Shown: positions 9,137 through 17,462, counted from the stretch's first letter. The stretch is DNA of 64,000 bases from an uncultured Sutterella sp. (GCA_900542805.1 UQOW01000002.1:48959-112958); one strand, 5' to 3'. Notes: generated from the letters alone by a model not told the origin. A program made the numbers and translations.

Positions 9137-9454
9137 TGGATTTGTGGCCGGATGAGAAACTATGAGCCCGCAGGCAGTCAGTGGTTGAATCCTGATAGGC
9201 AGGTGTTGGCAACGGATTCAGCCACTTAGAGAAATGGCCCCGCGCAAGCGCACAGAGCCTTCCCTATTCACGTTTGCGGTCATCGGGATCCCTCCCTGTA
9301 CCGCACGGGCATAGTACACGAAGCACAGGACAAGGAACCTCCTATTCATGTTTAAAAAATATTCTGGGGTAGCGAAGCGTAGGGGCAAAGCCCCTGCTGA
9401 GGTTCTTCAGAGGTAAAAAGACTCCTAACCCATTTTTTTGAAGTATCTTGACAA
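9137..9454. other. non-coding stretch between IS debris and the CRISPR array
   Basis: No open frame with recognisable content. TTGACA occurs at 9448-9453 just before the first repeat, but the nearest -10-like hexamer lies about 30 bp further on, so it does not form a normal promoter with it. A GGGGCAAAGCCCC palindrome occurs near 9383. Confidence 0.4.
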
Positions 9455-9818
9455 ATACCGGCCTAAGCTCATTTCCTAACTGATACAATCATCAAAAATG
9501 ATGCAAGAACGTCGAGGGATGTTCTGGCCTAAGCTCATTTCCTAACTGATACAATCTCTTGAAGGTGTAAGAAAAACTGCTTTTAGTTCTGGCCTAAGCT
9601 CATTTCCTAACTGATACAATCGTTACTGGTAGCAATGCGGTTGATGATGCTGTTCTGGCCTAAGCTCATTTCCTAACTGATACAATCTTTCTGAAGTCTG
9701 ACCACGGACAGCAAGAGGTTCTGGCCTAAGCTCATTTCCTAACTGATACAATCGAAGGCGCGTTTCGCAAACCCGAAGCAATGTTCTGGCCTAAGCTCAT
9801 TTCCTAACTGATACAATC
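9455..9818 (+). CRISPR. type II-C CRISPR array, six 36-bp repeats and five spacers
   Basis: Repeats lie at 9455-9490, 9521-9556, 9586-9621, 9652-9687, 9718-9753 and 9783-9818. They begin GTTCTGGCC and end TGATACAATC. The five spacers are 29 or 30 bp. Repeats 2-6 are identical; the first differs at positions 1, 3 and 5. The plus-strand orientation is chosen because the layout (GTT start, CTCATTTC core, TACAAT end) matches Neisseria II-C repeats and because the tracrRNA anti-repeat pairs with it in that sense. The 3' end TGATACAAT is a ready extended -10 element, so each repeat may start its own crRNA about 6 nt into the spacer. The array lies 67 bp beyond the end of cas2. Confidence 0.97.
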
Positions 9819-9885
9819 CGAACTGCTCCAACGACTTGATTTGAAAGAGATTTTTGAGCGGTTCGACTTTAAAAACTTGATTAAA

Positions 9886-10212
9886 CTAGAACAATTCCAA
9901 CTGGTTCGGTATGTTTTTTGCAATGGCTCTTTTCCTAGAAAAGAAGTTTAGAATGCGCTTGTATTGCGCATCAGTGATTACAAGAATGGAAACATGACCT
10001 GAGGCGGGAAGGAACATCTTAACTTTTCTTGTATAGGAGGCAACGTCCGCAGAACTGGTACAAAAACGAATGTAGACGCTGTACTGACACATAAAGAAGC
10101 CCATGTCTAAAAGCCTCTTCCGAAACACTGTTGCTGCCTGACGTTCTTGTTTTGTAATGACAGGAAGGTCAAACATAACAAGTGCCCACATAAGTCTATA
10201 TCCCGAAATCAT
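9886..10212 (-). CDS. cas2: CRISPR-associated endoribonuclease-like Cas2
   Basis: A 108-residue protein starting MISGYRLMWALVMFDLP, with the ferredoxin-like first strand ending in the metal-binding aspartate (FDLP) as in type II-C Cas2. RKRLLDMGFFMCQYSVYIR is the second conserved block. A longer reading from 10257 is rejected because it only adds residues overlapping the cas1 coding end. With the chosen start the gene overlaps the last 17 bp of cas1. With Cas1 it forms the complex that integrates new spacers. Confidence 0.92.
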   Translation of the reverse strand: MISGYRLMWALVMFDLPVITKQERQAATVFRKRLLDMGFFMCQYSVYIRFCTSSADVASYTRKVKMFLPASGHVSILVITDAQYKRILNFFSRKRAIAKNIPNQLELF

Positions 10213-11137
10213 CTTTAGCCATGTCTTTCCCATATTCAAATAACTTCGGGAATGCAAGACGGACTCTTTCTTTCAAATACACTTGCGAAAGCGACAGTGC
10301 CAGTCTTTGCATCGCAACCATCACAGGACACTGATCTTCCTCAAAAAGAACATTCCAAAATAAAATGCTGACGAGTTTTCTTTTTATTTCAGTGGATATA
10401 GACCATTCGGCGCTCGGGTTCTCTTTTGTCAGGCTAAACACCATCAAGTCGACTAACGGTCGGAAAGGTTCCATCAAATCATCCACCAGGCGCATAGCGT
10501 CAGATGCATTTTTATGGTGGATTCCTAAACTCGGATGTAAGCCAGCGGCTATGACGGCGCGTGCAGTCGCGGATCGAATAACCGTGTATCCGTAGTTGAG
10601 TAAAGCATTAATGCCGGGGGCCTCTCTGTTTCGTAGGAAACTGCTACCGAAAACCGAAGTCCAATAAATCCGCGCCGCAATTGCTTCTTTGTTGTCTGGG
10701 TCGCCACTTTTTACTTCTTTGGCCAGTCTGTCTAATCGAGAAAAAGGTAATCCCAGATGATGAAGCAACAGAGATTGTTGACGAATCTTTTCTCGAACAA
10801 CTTGAGCCCATAGCGATTTTTTTAGAGGAAGACTGGCCCCAATTTGAGCATCCATTCGTTTAGCCTGAAGGTGATGGCTTTCAACAGGCCAAAGAATGCC
10901 CATCGGAACGTATTTATCCGAGGTAATAACAAGAGGAATATCCCTTTCAAGTAAAGAGACGAGAAGATTGTTTGAGAAAGATAAGCCGTGAGCATTCGTG
11001 ATCACGGCCAGAATGTCGTCCAGCGGAATTCTTCCGAGTTCGGAAGCTTCTTCCCCGAGTGATTTCACGAGAAGAAACCCCCGATACACAGAAAGATATC
11101 TGTTGTTGTTTGATATTTCGACTATCCGCCCAATCAT
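10196..11137 (-). CDS. cas1: CRISPR-associated integrase Cas1
   Basis: A 313-residue Cas1 of the type II form. It has the N-terminal beta domain (RIVEISNNNRYLSVYRGFL), the SFSNNLLVSLLERDIPLVI segment and the helical catalytic domain (AARIYWTSVFG, INALLNYGYTVIRSATARAV, GLHPSLGIHHKNASDAMRLVDDLMEPFRP) with the expected Glu, His and Asp positions. Its ATG overlaps the cas9 stop by 4 bp, so translation is coupled. It integrates protospacers together with Cas2. Confidence 0.95.
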   Translation of the reverse strand: MIGRIVEISNNNRYLSVYRGFLLVKSLGEEASELGRIPLDDILAVITNAHGLSFSNNLLVSLLERDIPLVITSDKYVPMGILWPVESHHLQAKRMDAQIGASLPLKKSLWAQVVREKIRQQSLLLHHLGLPFSRLDRLAKEVKSGDPDNKEAIAARIYWTSVFGSSFLRNREAPGINALLNYGYTVIRSATARAVIAAGLHPSLGIHHKNASDAMRLVDDLMEPFRPLVDLMVFSLTKENPSAEWSISTEIKRKLVSILFWNVLFEEDQCPVMVAMQRLALSLSQVYLKERVRLAFPKLFEYGKDMAKDDFGI

Positions 11138-14100
11138 AATCTTTCCCTACGGAAATCTCCTATCGGGGAGATTATGACTTTTTTCGCAAGTGCTTTTTGT
11201 AAGGATCCCGGTTTCTTGGAAACATCTTCTTTCCCACCGCCGGCATTTTCGATACGGTAAAAGAACATTTGTTTGTTTTGGCTGATTTTATAAAGAAGCA
11301 TTTTGCATCGGCCGTCCTCAAGAGTCATTTCAACAACATCTTTTTGCATCAAGCGCATTACAAGCGGTTTTCCGGAGCGACTCACACTCCCATAAAGCGC
11401 AGCTTCTCCTTTCGCCCGTACGATTTGGTAGGCCTCGTATGTTGTAATAACGTCGCCTTCCCAGTGACCGCCCTCTCCCATTACGATTTCAATACAAAAA
11501 TTGCTCCCTCCCTTTAGTCCCTTGTACGCTTTTAATGATCCGTCAGAGTTAAGACCATGTCTCCAGGTTCCCTTGACCGATACCTGAGGGATAACATTTA
11601 ACTTCTTATGTTCAACTTTTCCGTTTTGTCTGTATTTGACATATCCGTCCGGTCTTAAGCCGTAGGCTGTTTGTTCGTTCATGGCCCCTTGATAGGCGTG
11701 CTCCGGTTTGTGACTGACACAAATCGATTTCACGGCACGGGTAACATGCTCATAAAACGTAGCCCATGGAGGCGGGAAAGATTCCAACAGACGAGTAAGA
11801 TGTTTATTTTCAGCCCTCGCACTTGCTGTCGAAATCCTTTGTAACATGGAACGATCCGTGAGGGCAATCACGCAGGCATCAACGGCATGGTGGCGGTGGT
11901 CATCGCGATTTTTCTCACCATTAACACCCAAAATGTCATTTAGACCTAAAAATCTTCTTAACATTCCGGTGAGCTGTCCGGGAACCGACCAGGTTTGACT
12001 AGGGCAAATTAACTGAAGATATTCGCGAGCGACTCGACTCATGTATTGTGTGTCTGTCAACGCGCGTGCCTCGAAGCCATCGAAATCTTTTAACCAAACT
12101 TTATATCCGTCCTCGGCGAAGCGAAATCGCTTGGCTTTCGGCATTGCTTGGGCGCGTGCCGTCATCGCCTCTATCGACCATCCTCGCTTCTCAAAATCCT
12201 CTCGTGCTTCCCAAGGGGTTCGATTCCCTTTAATGCGGTTGGCTTCTCGGATACAAACGACTTTATTATTCTTTGAATCGTCCAAAGTCCTTGAAAACGG
12301 GAGAATATGGTCGATTTCAACTTCATCGGTAAAAAGCATTTCTGCGCTGATTTGCTTTCCGCTATAAGGACAACAACGAGCCGTTGCGTCCTTCAGATTA
12401 AGTTCCTCCCATAAAATCTGTTTTTCAATATCTTTCCGTTTCACATTTTCTGGATTGATTCCGAGAACCTTCGAAATATCAGTGCGAATCCTCTTATTCC
12501 GAATTTGGTTGTGATTCATCTCGATTCGATATTGATCTTTTGCCTTTTTGTTTTGTTTGAGTTCTCGAGCAAGCTCGATAACAATCTGTGTCGGTTTTCC
12601 ATATCTGCGGATTAAAGCATTGACAACGGTCCTCAATTGATTGAGGGCGATGTGTACCGTCGGGTTGGGAATTTTTCCGTAGCGCTTCTCGACGGAATCC
12701 TCGGGTTTCCCGGTCCCGAAACCCACGTGACGTTTGAGATACTGCCCGTAGTAAGGAAGTTCTGGAAGGATTTCACCGGTTTCATTCGCTAACGCCAGTT
12801 CGCTGTGGTTCGTCCCGGCTTTTAGGACTGCTTTGTCGTATGTGATGACTTCAGCTTTCAGATATGGAAGGATTAAATCTAAAGCCTCTCGACACAAGGC
12901 TCCGTATCCGGCAGGAAGTCGCACGGAAGCCGTATTCTTTGCACTCTCTTCAGAAAGATTGCATTCCCTTTGCAACCAGGAAACGAGTTTTTCTTCGGAT
13001 TCCTCTTGCAAAAGATGTTCGACGATTTCAAATCGTTTATGGGCATCGAAGGAATACCAACTTTCTCCAAATAGTTTTTTGTTGGCGAGCGCACAATTTG
13101 TGAGATTGCCTTTTAATTCGGAACGATTTTCTCCTTCCAAATTAAACGTTCCGTTAAAGCAAAGAGTCTTTCTGACGGCATCAAAGGTCAGAGCAGGTTT
13201 TCGTTGAAGCAACTCAACGATTTGATCTCTTTCATGCAGCGTGAGATTAACTTCAAGTAAGGTGGTCGGATCAATTTTCCTCAAGTTGTTAACTTCTTGA
13301 TAAATACGAAAGTCTTGTTGTTGAGGAAGAGCCAGCGGTGCTCGTGGATTGTCCGGCATCAAGGTGCAACGTCCGGGTTCCACAGGACGAAGGGGTCTTT
13401 GGTAAAAGATAATGTCTTTTAGGATGGCTTTGCGTTCATTAGTAAAAAAGCTGGGATTCATTTGGGACTGCTTTTCCCAAATACAATCAAATTCATGCTC
13501 AATCATGAATCGATTTAAGTAGAAGTCGTATGCGGTGGTTTGCTTACCGGCGCCGGTGGGGACGTTTTTAATGCGCGAACGTGTGCCGAGGCGTTGTTGA
13601 TGGCGCATATTGAGCCACTCACCGACGGTCCGAAAACCCTTGTTTTGTAGTTCATTTAAAGTGCGTTTGATAGCCTCTTTCATCTTGCCCGATTCGGTAT
13701 CGCCGAAATCTGTTTTTCGGTTGCTTTTGAATCCGCGTCGTTTGGCTAAATGGAAAAGCGCTCTGGCAAATTCTTCCGGAGACAGAGCCCTATCTAAGGC
13801 CTCAGTTCGAAGTTCAAAAGGATCTAACGAGGCGAGTTGACGGCGTTTATCGGGATCTTTCGGGAAGAACCCCATGGCCACTAACTCCCCGATAAGGCGC
13901 TCTTTACGCCTGATTTTTCTGTCACGAGTCCTTCTTTGTTGACGTGCAAGACGGCGCGCTACGGCCAAAGAGGCTTCCGTTTTCGGGTCTCGACCGTTAT
14001 TAAAGATACGAACCCCGGTTCGAATTACGGCGTAAGGTTCGTTTTGTTCGTCAAGCCGCAACATAGCCCAACCCAAGGAAGTGGTTCCAAGGTCGATTCC

Positions 14101-14142
14101 GAGTCTGTATTTCATTTTTGAGACAGAGTCTTGCATTTTCAT
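11134..14142 (-). CDS. cas9: type II-C CRISPR endonuclease Cas9 (compact, about 1000 residues)
   Basis: RNA-guided DNA endonuclease. RuvC-I GIDLGTTSLGWAML holds the catalytic Asp at 17. The arginine-rich bridge helix (RRLARQQRRTRDRKIRRKERL) follows at about 60-80. RuvC-II VIELAREL has Glu 523. The HNH domain reads VEIDHILPFSRTLDD with D611/H612 and an N further on (KNNKVV). RuvC-III HRHHAVDACVIAL has H752 and D755. All catalytic residues are present, so the protein should cut both strands. At 1002 residues it is at the short end of II-C enzymes. Start may be 14142 or 14136; the second has a better spaced GAGGA. The PAM-interacting C-terminus is not predictable by eye. Order cas9-cas1-cas2-array, with no csn2 or cas4, defines II-C. 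Confidence 0.97.
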   Translation of the reverse strand: MKMQDSVSKMKYRLGIDLGTTSLGWAMLRLDEQNEPYAVIRTGVRIFNNGRDPKTEASLAVARRLARQQRRTRDRKIRRKERLIGELVAMGFFPKDPDKRRQLASLDPFELRTEALDRALSPEEFARALFHLAKRRGFKSNRKTDFGDTESGKMKEAIKRTLNELQNKGFRTVGEWLNMRHQQRLGTRSRIKNVPTGAGKQTTAYDFYLNRFMIEHEFDCIWEKQSQMNPSFFTNERKAILKDIIFYQRPLRPVEPGRCTLMPDNPRAPLALPQQQDFRIYQEVNNLRKIDPTTLLEVNLTLHERDQIVELLQRKPALTFDAVRKTLCFNGTFNLEGENRSELKGNLTNCALANKKLFGESWYSFDAHKRFEIVEHLLQEESEEKLVSWLQRECNLSEESAKNTASVRLPAGYGALCREALDLILPYLKAEVITYDKAVLKAGTNHSELALANETGEILPELPYYGQYLKRHVGFGTGKPEDSVEKRYGKIPNPTVHIALNQLRTVVNALIRRYGKPTQIVIELARELKQNKKAKDQYRIEMNHNQIRNKRIRTDISKVLGINPENVKRKDIEKQILWEELNLKDATARCCPYSGKQISAEMLFTDEVEIDHILPFSRTLDDSKNNKVVCIREANRIKGNRTPWEAREDFEKRGWSIEAMTARAQAMPKAKRFRFAEDGYKVWLKDFDGFEARALTDTQYMSRVAREYLQLICPSQTWSVPGQLTGMLRRFLGLNDILGVNGEKNRDDHRHHAVDACVIALTDRSMLQRISTASARAENKHLTRLLESFPPPWATFYEHVTRAVKSICVSHKPEHAYQGAMNEQTAYGLRPDGYVKYRQNGKVEHKKLNVIPQVSVKGTWRHGLNSDGSLKAYKGLKGGSNFCIEIVMGEGGHWEGDVITTYEAYQIVRAKGEAALYGSVSRSGKPLVMRLMQKDVVEMTLEDGRCKMLLYKISQNKQMFFYRIENAGGGKEDVSKKPGSLQKALAKKVIISPIGDFRRERL

Positions 14143-14159
14143 CGTCCTCTAGATAAAAT
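14131..14159 (+). promoter_or_regulatory. tracrRNA promoter, overlapping the cas9 start
   Basis: TTGCAT (14131-14136), exactly 17 bp, then TAAAAT (14154-14159). It points rightward and would start RNA at about 14166, directly before the anti-repeat. The -35 box lies within the first codons of cas9 on the other strand, so the two divergent starts overlap. Confidence 0.75.
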
Positions 14160-14165
14160 TTTCGC

Positions 14166-14245
14166 AGTCAGTTAGGAAATGGGCTTTCTCCACTAACAAG
14201 CTGAGAGATGCACAAGATGCGGGGTCGCTATATGCGACCCTTTTT
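14166..14245 (+). ncRNA. tracrRNA of the type II-C system
   Basis: TCAGTTAGGAAATG at 14168-14181 is an exact reverse complement of part of the CRISPR repeat. It continues with GGCTT, then a looped-out part, and AAC at 14195-14197 that can pair with the repeat's leading GTT. This is the bulged duplex expected for II-C guides. After it comes a stretch with GCTGAGAGATGCACAAGATG, and GGGTCGC (14222-14228) pairs with GCGACCC (14234-14240) before five Ts, a factor-independent terminator. The predicted RNA is about 80 nt. It base-pairs with pre-crRNA and is needed for Cas9 activity. Exact ends are inferred from promoter and terminator. Confidence 0.88.
14222..14245 (+). terminator. tracrRNA terminator
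   Basis: A perfect 7-bp GC-rich stem (GGGTCGC/GCGACCC) with a TATAT loop and TTTTT tail. In II-C guides this hairpin also remains as the 3' structural element bound by Cas9. Confidence 0.85.
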
Positions 14246-14613
14246 CGTATCCAAAGCATCTTGGTTTTCGGAGAGCGAACCACGATTCCCATACGCTAAA
14301 TACTGAATCGGAAAATTCGAGATAACGGTCCTTTTCCTGACAATGCACTATATTGGAAGAAGATACAGTTGTCTCGGTTTTTTTGCAATACAGGATAATT
14401 TTCAGTTTCAAATCATTGTGTGTTTCGAAACTAGGATAACGCTTACGCCAAAGTGGCTCTGCGCTTTTAGGCGACGTAAGTCGATGAGTTCTTGTAATTC
14501 CAAAATTTGGATAACTTTTGGGAATAGGAGTCCTTGTGTACTCATAGACCTTTTTGACAAGTCGACTTTAGCGAGTCGAATTTGCTTGATTTTAAATGGG
14601 AAAACCAAGTGGC

Positions 14614-14690
14614 TGTCACGTAATATACGGGTAAAAATCGGTCTTTTGTCACGAAATAACCCTGTTTGAAAGGGTTGTTTGTCACGAAAT
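14614..14690 (+). repeat. three TGTCACG(A/T)AAT direct repeats at 33-bp spacing
   Basis: Copies begin at 14614, 14647 and 14680, each exactly 33 bp apart; the first has T instead of A at position 8. They lie in the gene-poor stretch 14246-14785, which otherwise shows no believable coding sequence. Regularly spaced subterminal copies of this kind are found at the ends of IS21- and Tn7/Mu-type elements (transposase-binding sites). An operator array is also possible. Confidence 0.5.
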
Positions 14691-14785
14691 CTTAGTTTTG
14701 ACTCTGGAATCGGTCCCTTTCCCCTGTCGGAAAATGACAAATGCGGATATCATGCCGCGTTGCCTTGAAAGAACATATCTGCGTT

Positions 14786-15433
14786 ATGACGCTTCGCCCC
14801 TTTTGCGATTGCATTTATCTCGAACGAATCGATGCCAAACCCGATGCCGGGTTGCTCACGTATCTTTTGCCGGACGTGATTGACCGCGCCGAGAGGTTTT
14901 TAAGTCCGAAGCGACAATCGGACTTTCTCTGGACGCGGCTTTTGCTGGTAGCCTTGGCCAAGGTGCGAGGTCTTGCGGTGCAGTTTCGAGAAAACCCGCC
15001 CTACTCGCCGATTGTTTTATCCGACAGCCCCCTTTATTCCACGATTTCTCACACGGCAACGTTTGTCGGAGCGGCTCTTGCGACCGCTCCCGTGGCGATT
15101 GATTTAGAAGTTTTACGTGCCGATCGCCCGCTTGAGGCGATTGCCGAGCGCTGTTTCGGTCCGGTATTTTTATCCTATTTCCCGCCGGAAGAAAAGGTGA
15201 CGGCCTTTTACAAAGCCTGGGGTGTGCATGAATGCGCCGTGAAACTGAACGGAAAGTTCGCCGTCGACGGTAGCGATGTGCGCATTCGAATGCCGAATAA
15301 CCGAGGTGTTCGGATTGTTCACGCGCCGATTGGGAAAAAGACGCTTTTTACGCAGGCGCTTGCAGCGGATTTCCGACCCGGCGATCCGATTCTTGTGACG
15401 CGAAAGATTCTCGCGCAGATGCTCGCGTCTTAA
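14786..15433 (+). CDS. 4'-phosphopantetheinyl transferase superfamily protein
   Basis: About 215 residues. Motifs of the Sfp/AcpT fold are visible: PLYSTISHTATFVGAALATAPVAIDLEVL (conserved SISH...G.D.E, with Mg-binding D and E) and AFYKAWGVHECAVKLNG, corresponding to the W-x-x-K/H-E-A-x-x-K motif. The family moves phosphopantetheine from CoA to a serine of acyl-carrier or peptidyl-carrier proteins. The acpP gene at 54.4 kb could be a substrate. The start is uncertain: ATG at 14786 is chosen, with ATG at 14741 also in frame. It is a stand-alone gene. Confidence 0.7.
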   Translation: MTLRPFCDCIYLERIDAKPDAGLLTYLLPDVIDRAERFLSPKRQSDFLWTRLLLVALAKVRGLAVQFRENPPYSPIVLSDSPLYSTISHTATFVGAALATAPVAIDLEVLRADRPLEAIAERCFGPVFLSYFPPEEKVTAFYKAWGVHECAVKLNGKFAVDGSDVRIRMPNNRGVRIVHAPIGKKTLFTQALAADFRPGDPILVTRKILAQMLAS

Positions 15434-15587
15434 CGTCTGTCGGCAAAACAGCACGAACAAGATAGGTTTTCCTCTCCTTTTGTGCACAAGTCTCTACGAC
15501 TTTTAGAAAAACTTCGCTTCAGCAAAGTCACGCCCCGAAACGGCGCAAAGGGTGTACGCCGGAAAACCGCGTGATAAAGAAATCCGA

Positions 15588-16028
15588 TTAAAGATCTTTC
15601 GCGTAGGTATCTTTTACGCCCAAGCGTCTCCAGTGCCGCCGCACGAAACGAAAGAGCCAGAAAAGAGCCCCGGCTGTCAATAGCCCCCCGATAACCGAAA
15701 GCCAGAACGAGTACGAATAAAGAAGGTAAATCACGAGGATGCCGGCGACCATAGGAACCCCTTCCATCCACGTCAGTCCCGTTGTCTTCGGCTCTTCGGT
15801 CTTAGCTCCTGCGAGTTCTGAAATCTCGATGATGCGTGTGGCGCTCTCGTCTTCCGTGACGGTGCCCTGACTTTCCGGGAGCGCTACGCCGCGCTCGGCA
15901 AGGATGTGCTTGATTGCCTTATCATCGGTGTCGGTGTGTTCTTTGCCGTACAGGTCAAGAAGCGCTTGGTCGGACAGAGCTTTTAACTCGGTCAGACGCT
16001 TTCGAAAATGCTTTTTATTATCAATCAT
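15588..16028 (-). CDS. hypothetical small membrane protein
   Basis: 146 residues. A hydrophilic, charged N-terminal half (about 1-85) begins with a helix resembling a short motif (KALSDQALLDLYGKEH). Two hydrophobic segments (about 92-108 and 110-127) follow, then a basic tail (RFVRRHWRRLG), so both ends are probably cytoplasmic. I do not recognise a family. Its ATG overlaps the end of ispDF by 4 bp, so it is translated as the second gene of that operon. Confidence 0.65.
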   Translation of the reverse strand: MIDNKKHFRKRLTELKALSDQALLDLYGKEHTDTDDKAIKHILAERGVALPESQGTVTEDESATRIIEISELAGAKTEEPKTTGLTWMEGVPMVAGILVIYLLYSYSFWLSVIGGLLTAGALFWLFRFVRRHWRRLGVKDTYAKDL

Positions 16029-17212
16029 GCCTCTGTCCTTTCGAGCAAAACGGTTGCTTGAGCCGATATCCCCTCGCCTCGCCCTTCGAATCCGAGTTTT
16101 TCGTTGGTTTTGGGTTTGACACTGACGTCTGCAGGATTGACTCCTAAGGTCGCAGCCAAAGTCGCTTCGATTTTTGCGACATGGGGATTGATTTTCGGAG
16201 CTTCGGTAATCAGAACCGCATCGAGATTTCCGATGCGCCAGCCGATCTTACGGACGCGCCGGACAACGTCTTTGAGCAACTGAAGGGAGTTCGCGCCGAG
16301 GTAAGCCGCATCCGTATCGGGAAACAAGAGCCCGATATTGCCCAAATGTGCTGCCCCCAAAAGCGCGTCAATGACGGCGTGTGTAAGAACATCCGCATCG
16401 CTGTGACCGGCAAGCCCTTTTTCATGGGCAATTTCAACGCCTCCGAGAATGAGTTTTCGATCGTCTGCAAAGCGGTGTGAGTCATATCCGAGTCCGATTC
16501 GGGTCTTGGGCATACGGTTTCCTAAAATGAGTCGCGCCAGGCGTAAATCTGCCGGTTCCGTGATTTTAAAGTTAATCGGTGAGCCGAAGACGACACGAAC
16601 CGTGCCGCCGCATGCGCGTACGGCACTCGATTCGTCCGTGGCATTGAGGTTATTCGATAATGCGGTTATGAGCGTTTTCAGGGGAAAGACCTGGGGCGTT
16701 GCCATACGCACTAGGCCGTTTCTTTCAAGGTCCTGAGCAATGAGGCCGTTTTCGTCGATGCGTTTGACCGTATCGGGAAGTCGCATGGCAAGAACGGCAC
16801 CGGCTTTACCCTCTTTTACAGACTGCAGGGCAACGTCTTTCAGGTGCCGTACGTCATCGGGGGACACGAGAGCGCGTGCCGCATCGTGCACAAAAACGAG
16901 AGTGTTCTCCGAAAAATCGTCTTTTAAGGCTAAAAGCGTCCGGTAGACCGTTTCTTCGCGGCTCGCTCCGCCGGTTGTCAGAACTTGAGTTTTCGAAAGA
17001 TTCTGAGAAGCAATCACCGAATCGCCGGCCTGAACGGCGACGACAACGATTGCCTCGGGAAGTGCTTGCTGCATGGCTTTGACCGAGACTTCAAGGACAG
17101 AACCCGCTTTTTCTCCGAGCGATAGGTATTGCTTCGGAACGGCCGAAGCCATGCGGGTTCCGGTGCCCGCGGCCGGGATAATGACGAGAATGGGGGTGTC
17201 GCCAGGTGCCAT
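16025..17212 (-). CDS. ispDF: bifunctional IspD/IspF, MEP isoprenoid pathway
   Basis: 395 residues with two enzymes in one chain. Residues 1 to about 230 are the cytidylyltransferase IspD (PAAGTGTRMASAVPKQYL, FVHDAARALVS), making CDP-methylerythritol. From about 236 comes IspF, 2C-methyl-D-erythritol 2,4-cyclodiphosphate synthase (IGLGYDSHRF with its metal-binding Asp and His, GLAGHSDADVLTHAVIDA, and the C-terminal PKTNEKLGFEGRGEGI). IspE is not in the window. The fusion is standard in alpha- and epsilonproteobacteria and less usual in betaproteobacteria, where separate genes are the rule. Confidence 0.95.
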   Translation of the reverse strand: MAPGDTPILVIIPAAGTGTRMASAVPKQYLSLGEKAGSVLEVSVKAMQQALPEAIVVVAVQAGDSVIASQNLSKTQVLTTGGASREETVYRTLLALKDDFSENTLVFVHDAARALVSPDDVRHLKDVALQSVKEGKAGAVLAMRLPDTVKRIDENGLIAQDLERNGLVRMATPQVFPLKTLITALSNNLNATDESSAVRACGGTVRVVFGSPINFKITEPADLRLARLILGNRMPKTRIGLGYDSHRFADDRKLILGGVEIAHEKGLAGHSDADVLTHAVIDALLGAAHLGNIGLLFPDTDAAYLGANSLQLLKDVVRRVRKIGWRIGNLDAVLITEAPKINPHVAKIEATLAATLGVNPADVSVKPKTNEKLGFEGRGEGISAQATVLLERTEA

Positions 17213-17343
17213 TTAGTGTCTTTCACAAAAGAGTGAACTGAGATTTTAACGAAAGAGATTTGTCCGTATCTCAAGTCACTGAGGTTTCTCAATATCATAC
17301 TCGGGCCGCCGAGGAACCGAGTTACCTGTCATGAGGGGAAACT

Positions 17344-17440
17344 ATCGACTCTGTTCGATGGTTTCGCATTTTTTCCTTGTCATCATCGACTGTAGTCGAT
17401 GCTTTTGCCCGAAAAGCTCAGGTCATCGAACAGAGTCGAT
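17344..17440. repeat. nested inverted repeat in the ispDF-rnhB gap
   Basis: ATCGACTCTGTTCGATG (17344-17360) is the exact reverse complement of 17424-17440, a perfect 17-bp stem. Inside it lies a second palindrome, CATCGACT-GT-AGTCGATG (17384-17401). All arms share the core ATCGA. No coding sequence is seen in this 250-bp gap between two minus-strand genes. It could fold as a branched RNA or cruciform. Confidence 0.75.
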
Positions 17441-17462
17441 GCGTGTAAGTCAATAGGACCGA

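Noticed and set aside
9448..9489. TTGACA before the first CRISPR repeat as an array promoter
   Set aside because: The distance to the nearest -10 (TACAAT in the repeat) is about 30 bp, too long for a sigma70 promoter; the extended -10 inside repeats explains transcription better.
14193..14411. A 72-codon minus-strand frame next to cas9
   Set aside because: It overlaps the tracrRNA gene and its terminator and has no protein-like composition.
14408..14740. A 110-codon minus-strand frame with repeated F-R-D-K segments
   Set aside because: The repetition is explained by the three DNA repeats at 33-bp spacing, which equal 11 codons each; it is a translation of a DNA repeat array rather than a gene.
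16449..16946. Several plus-strand frames opposite ispDF
   Set aside because: They lie fully inside a conserved enzyme gene and lack family features.
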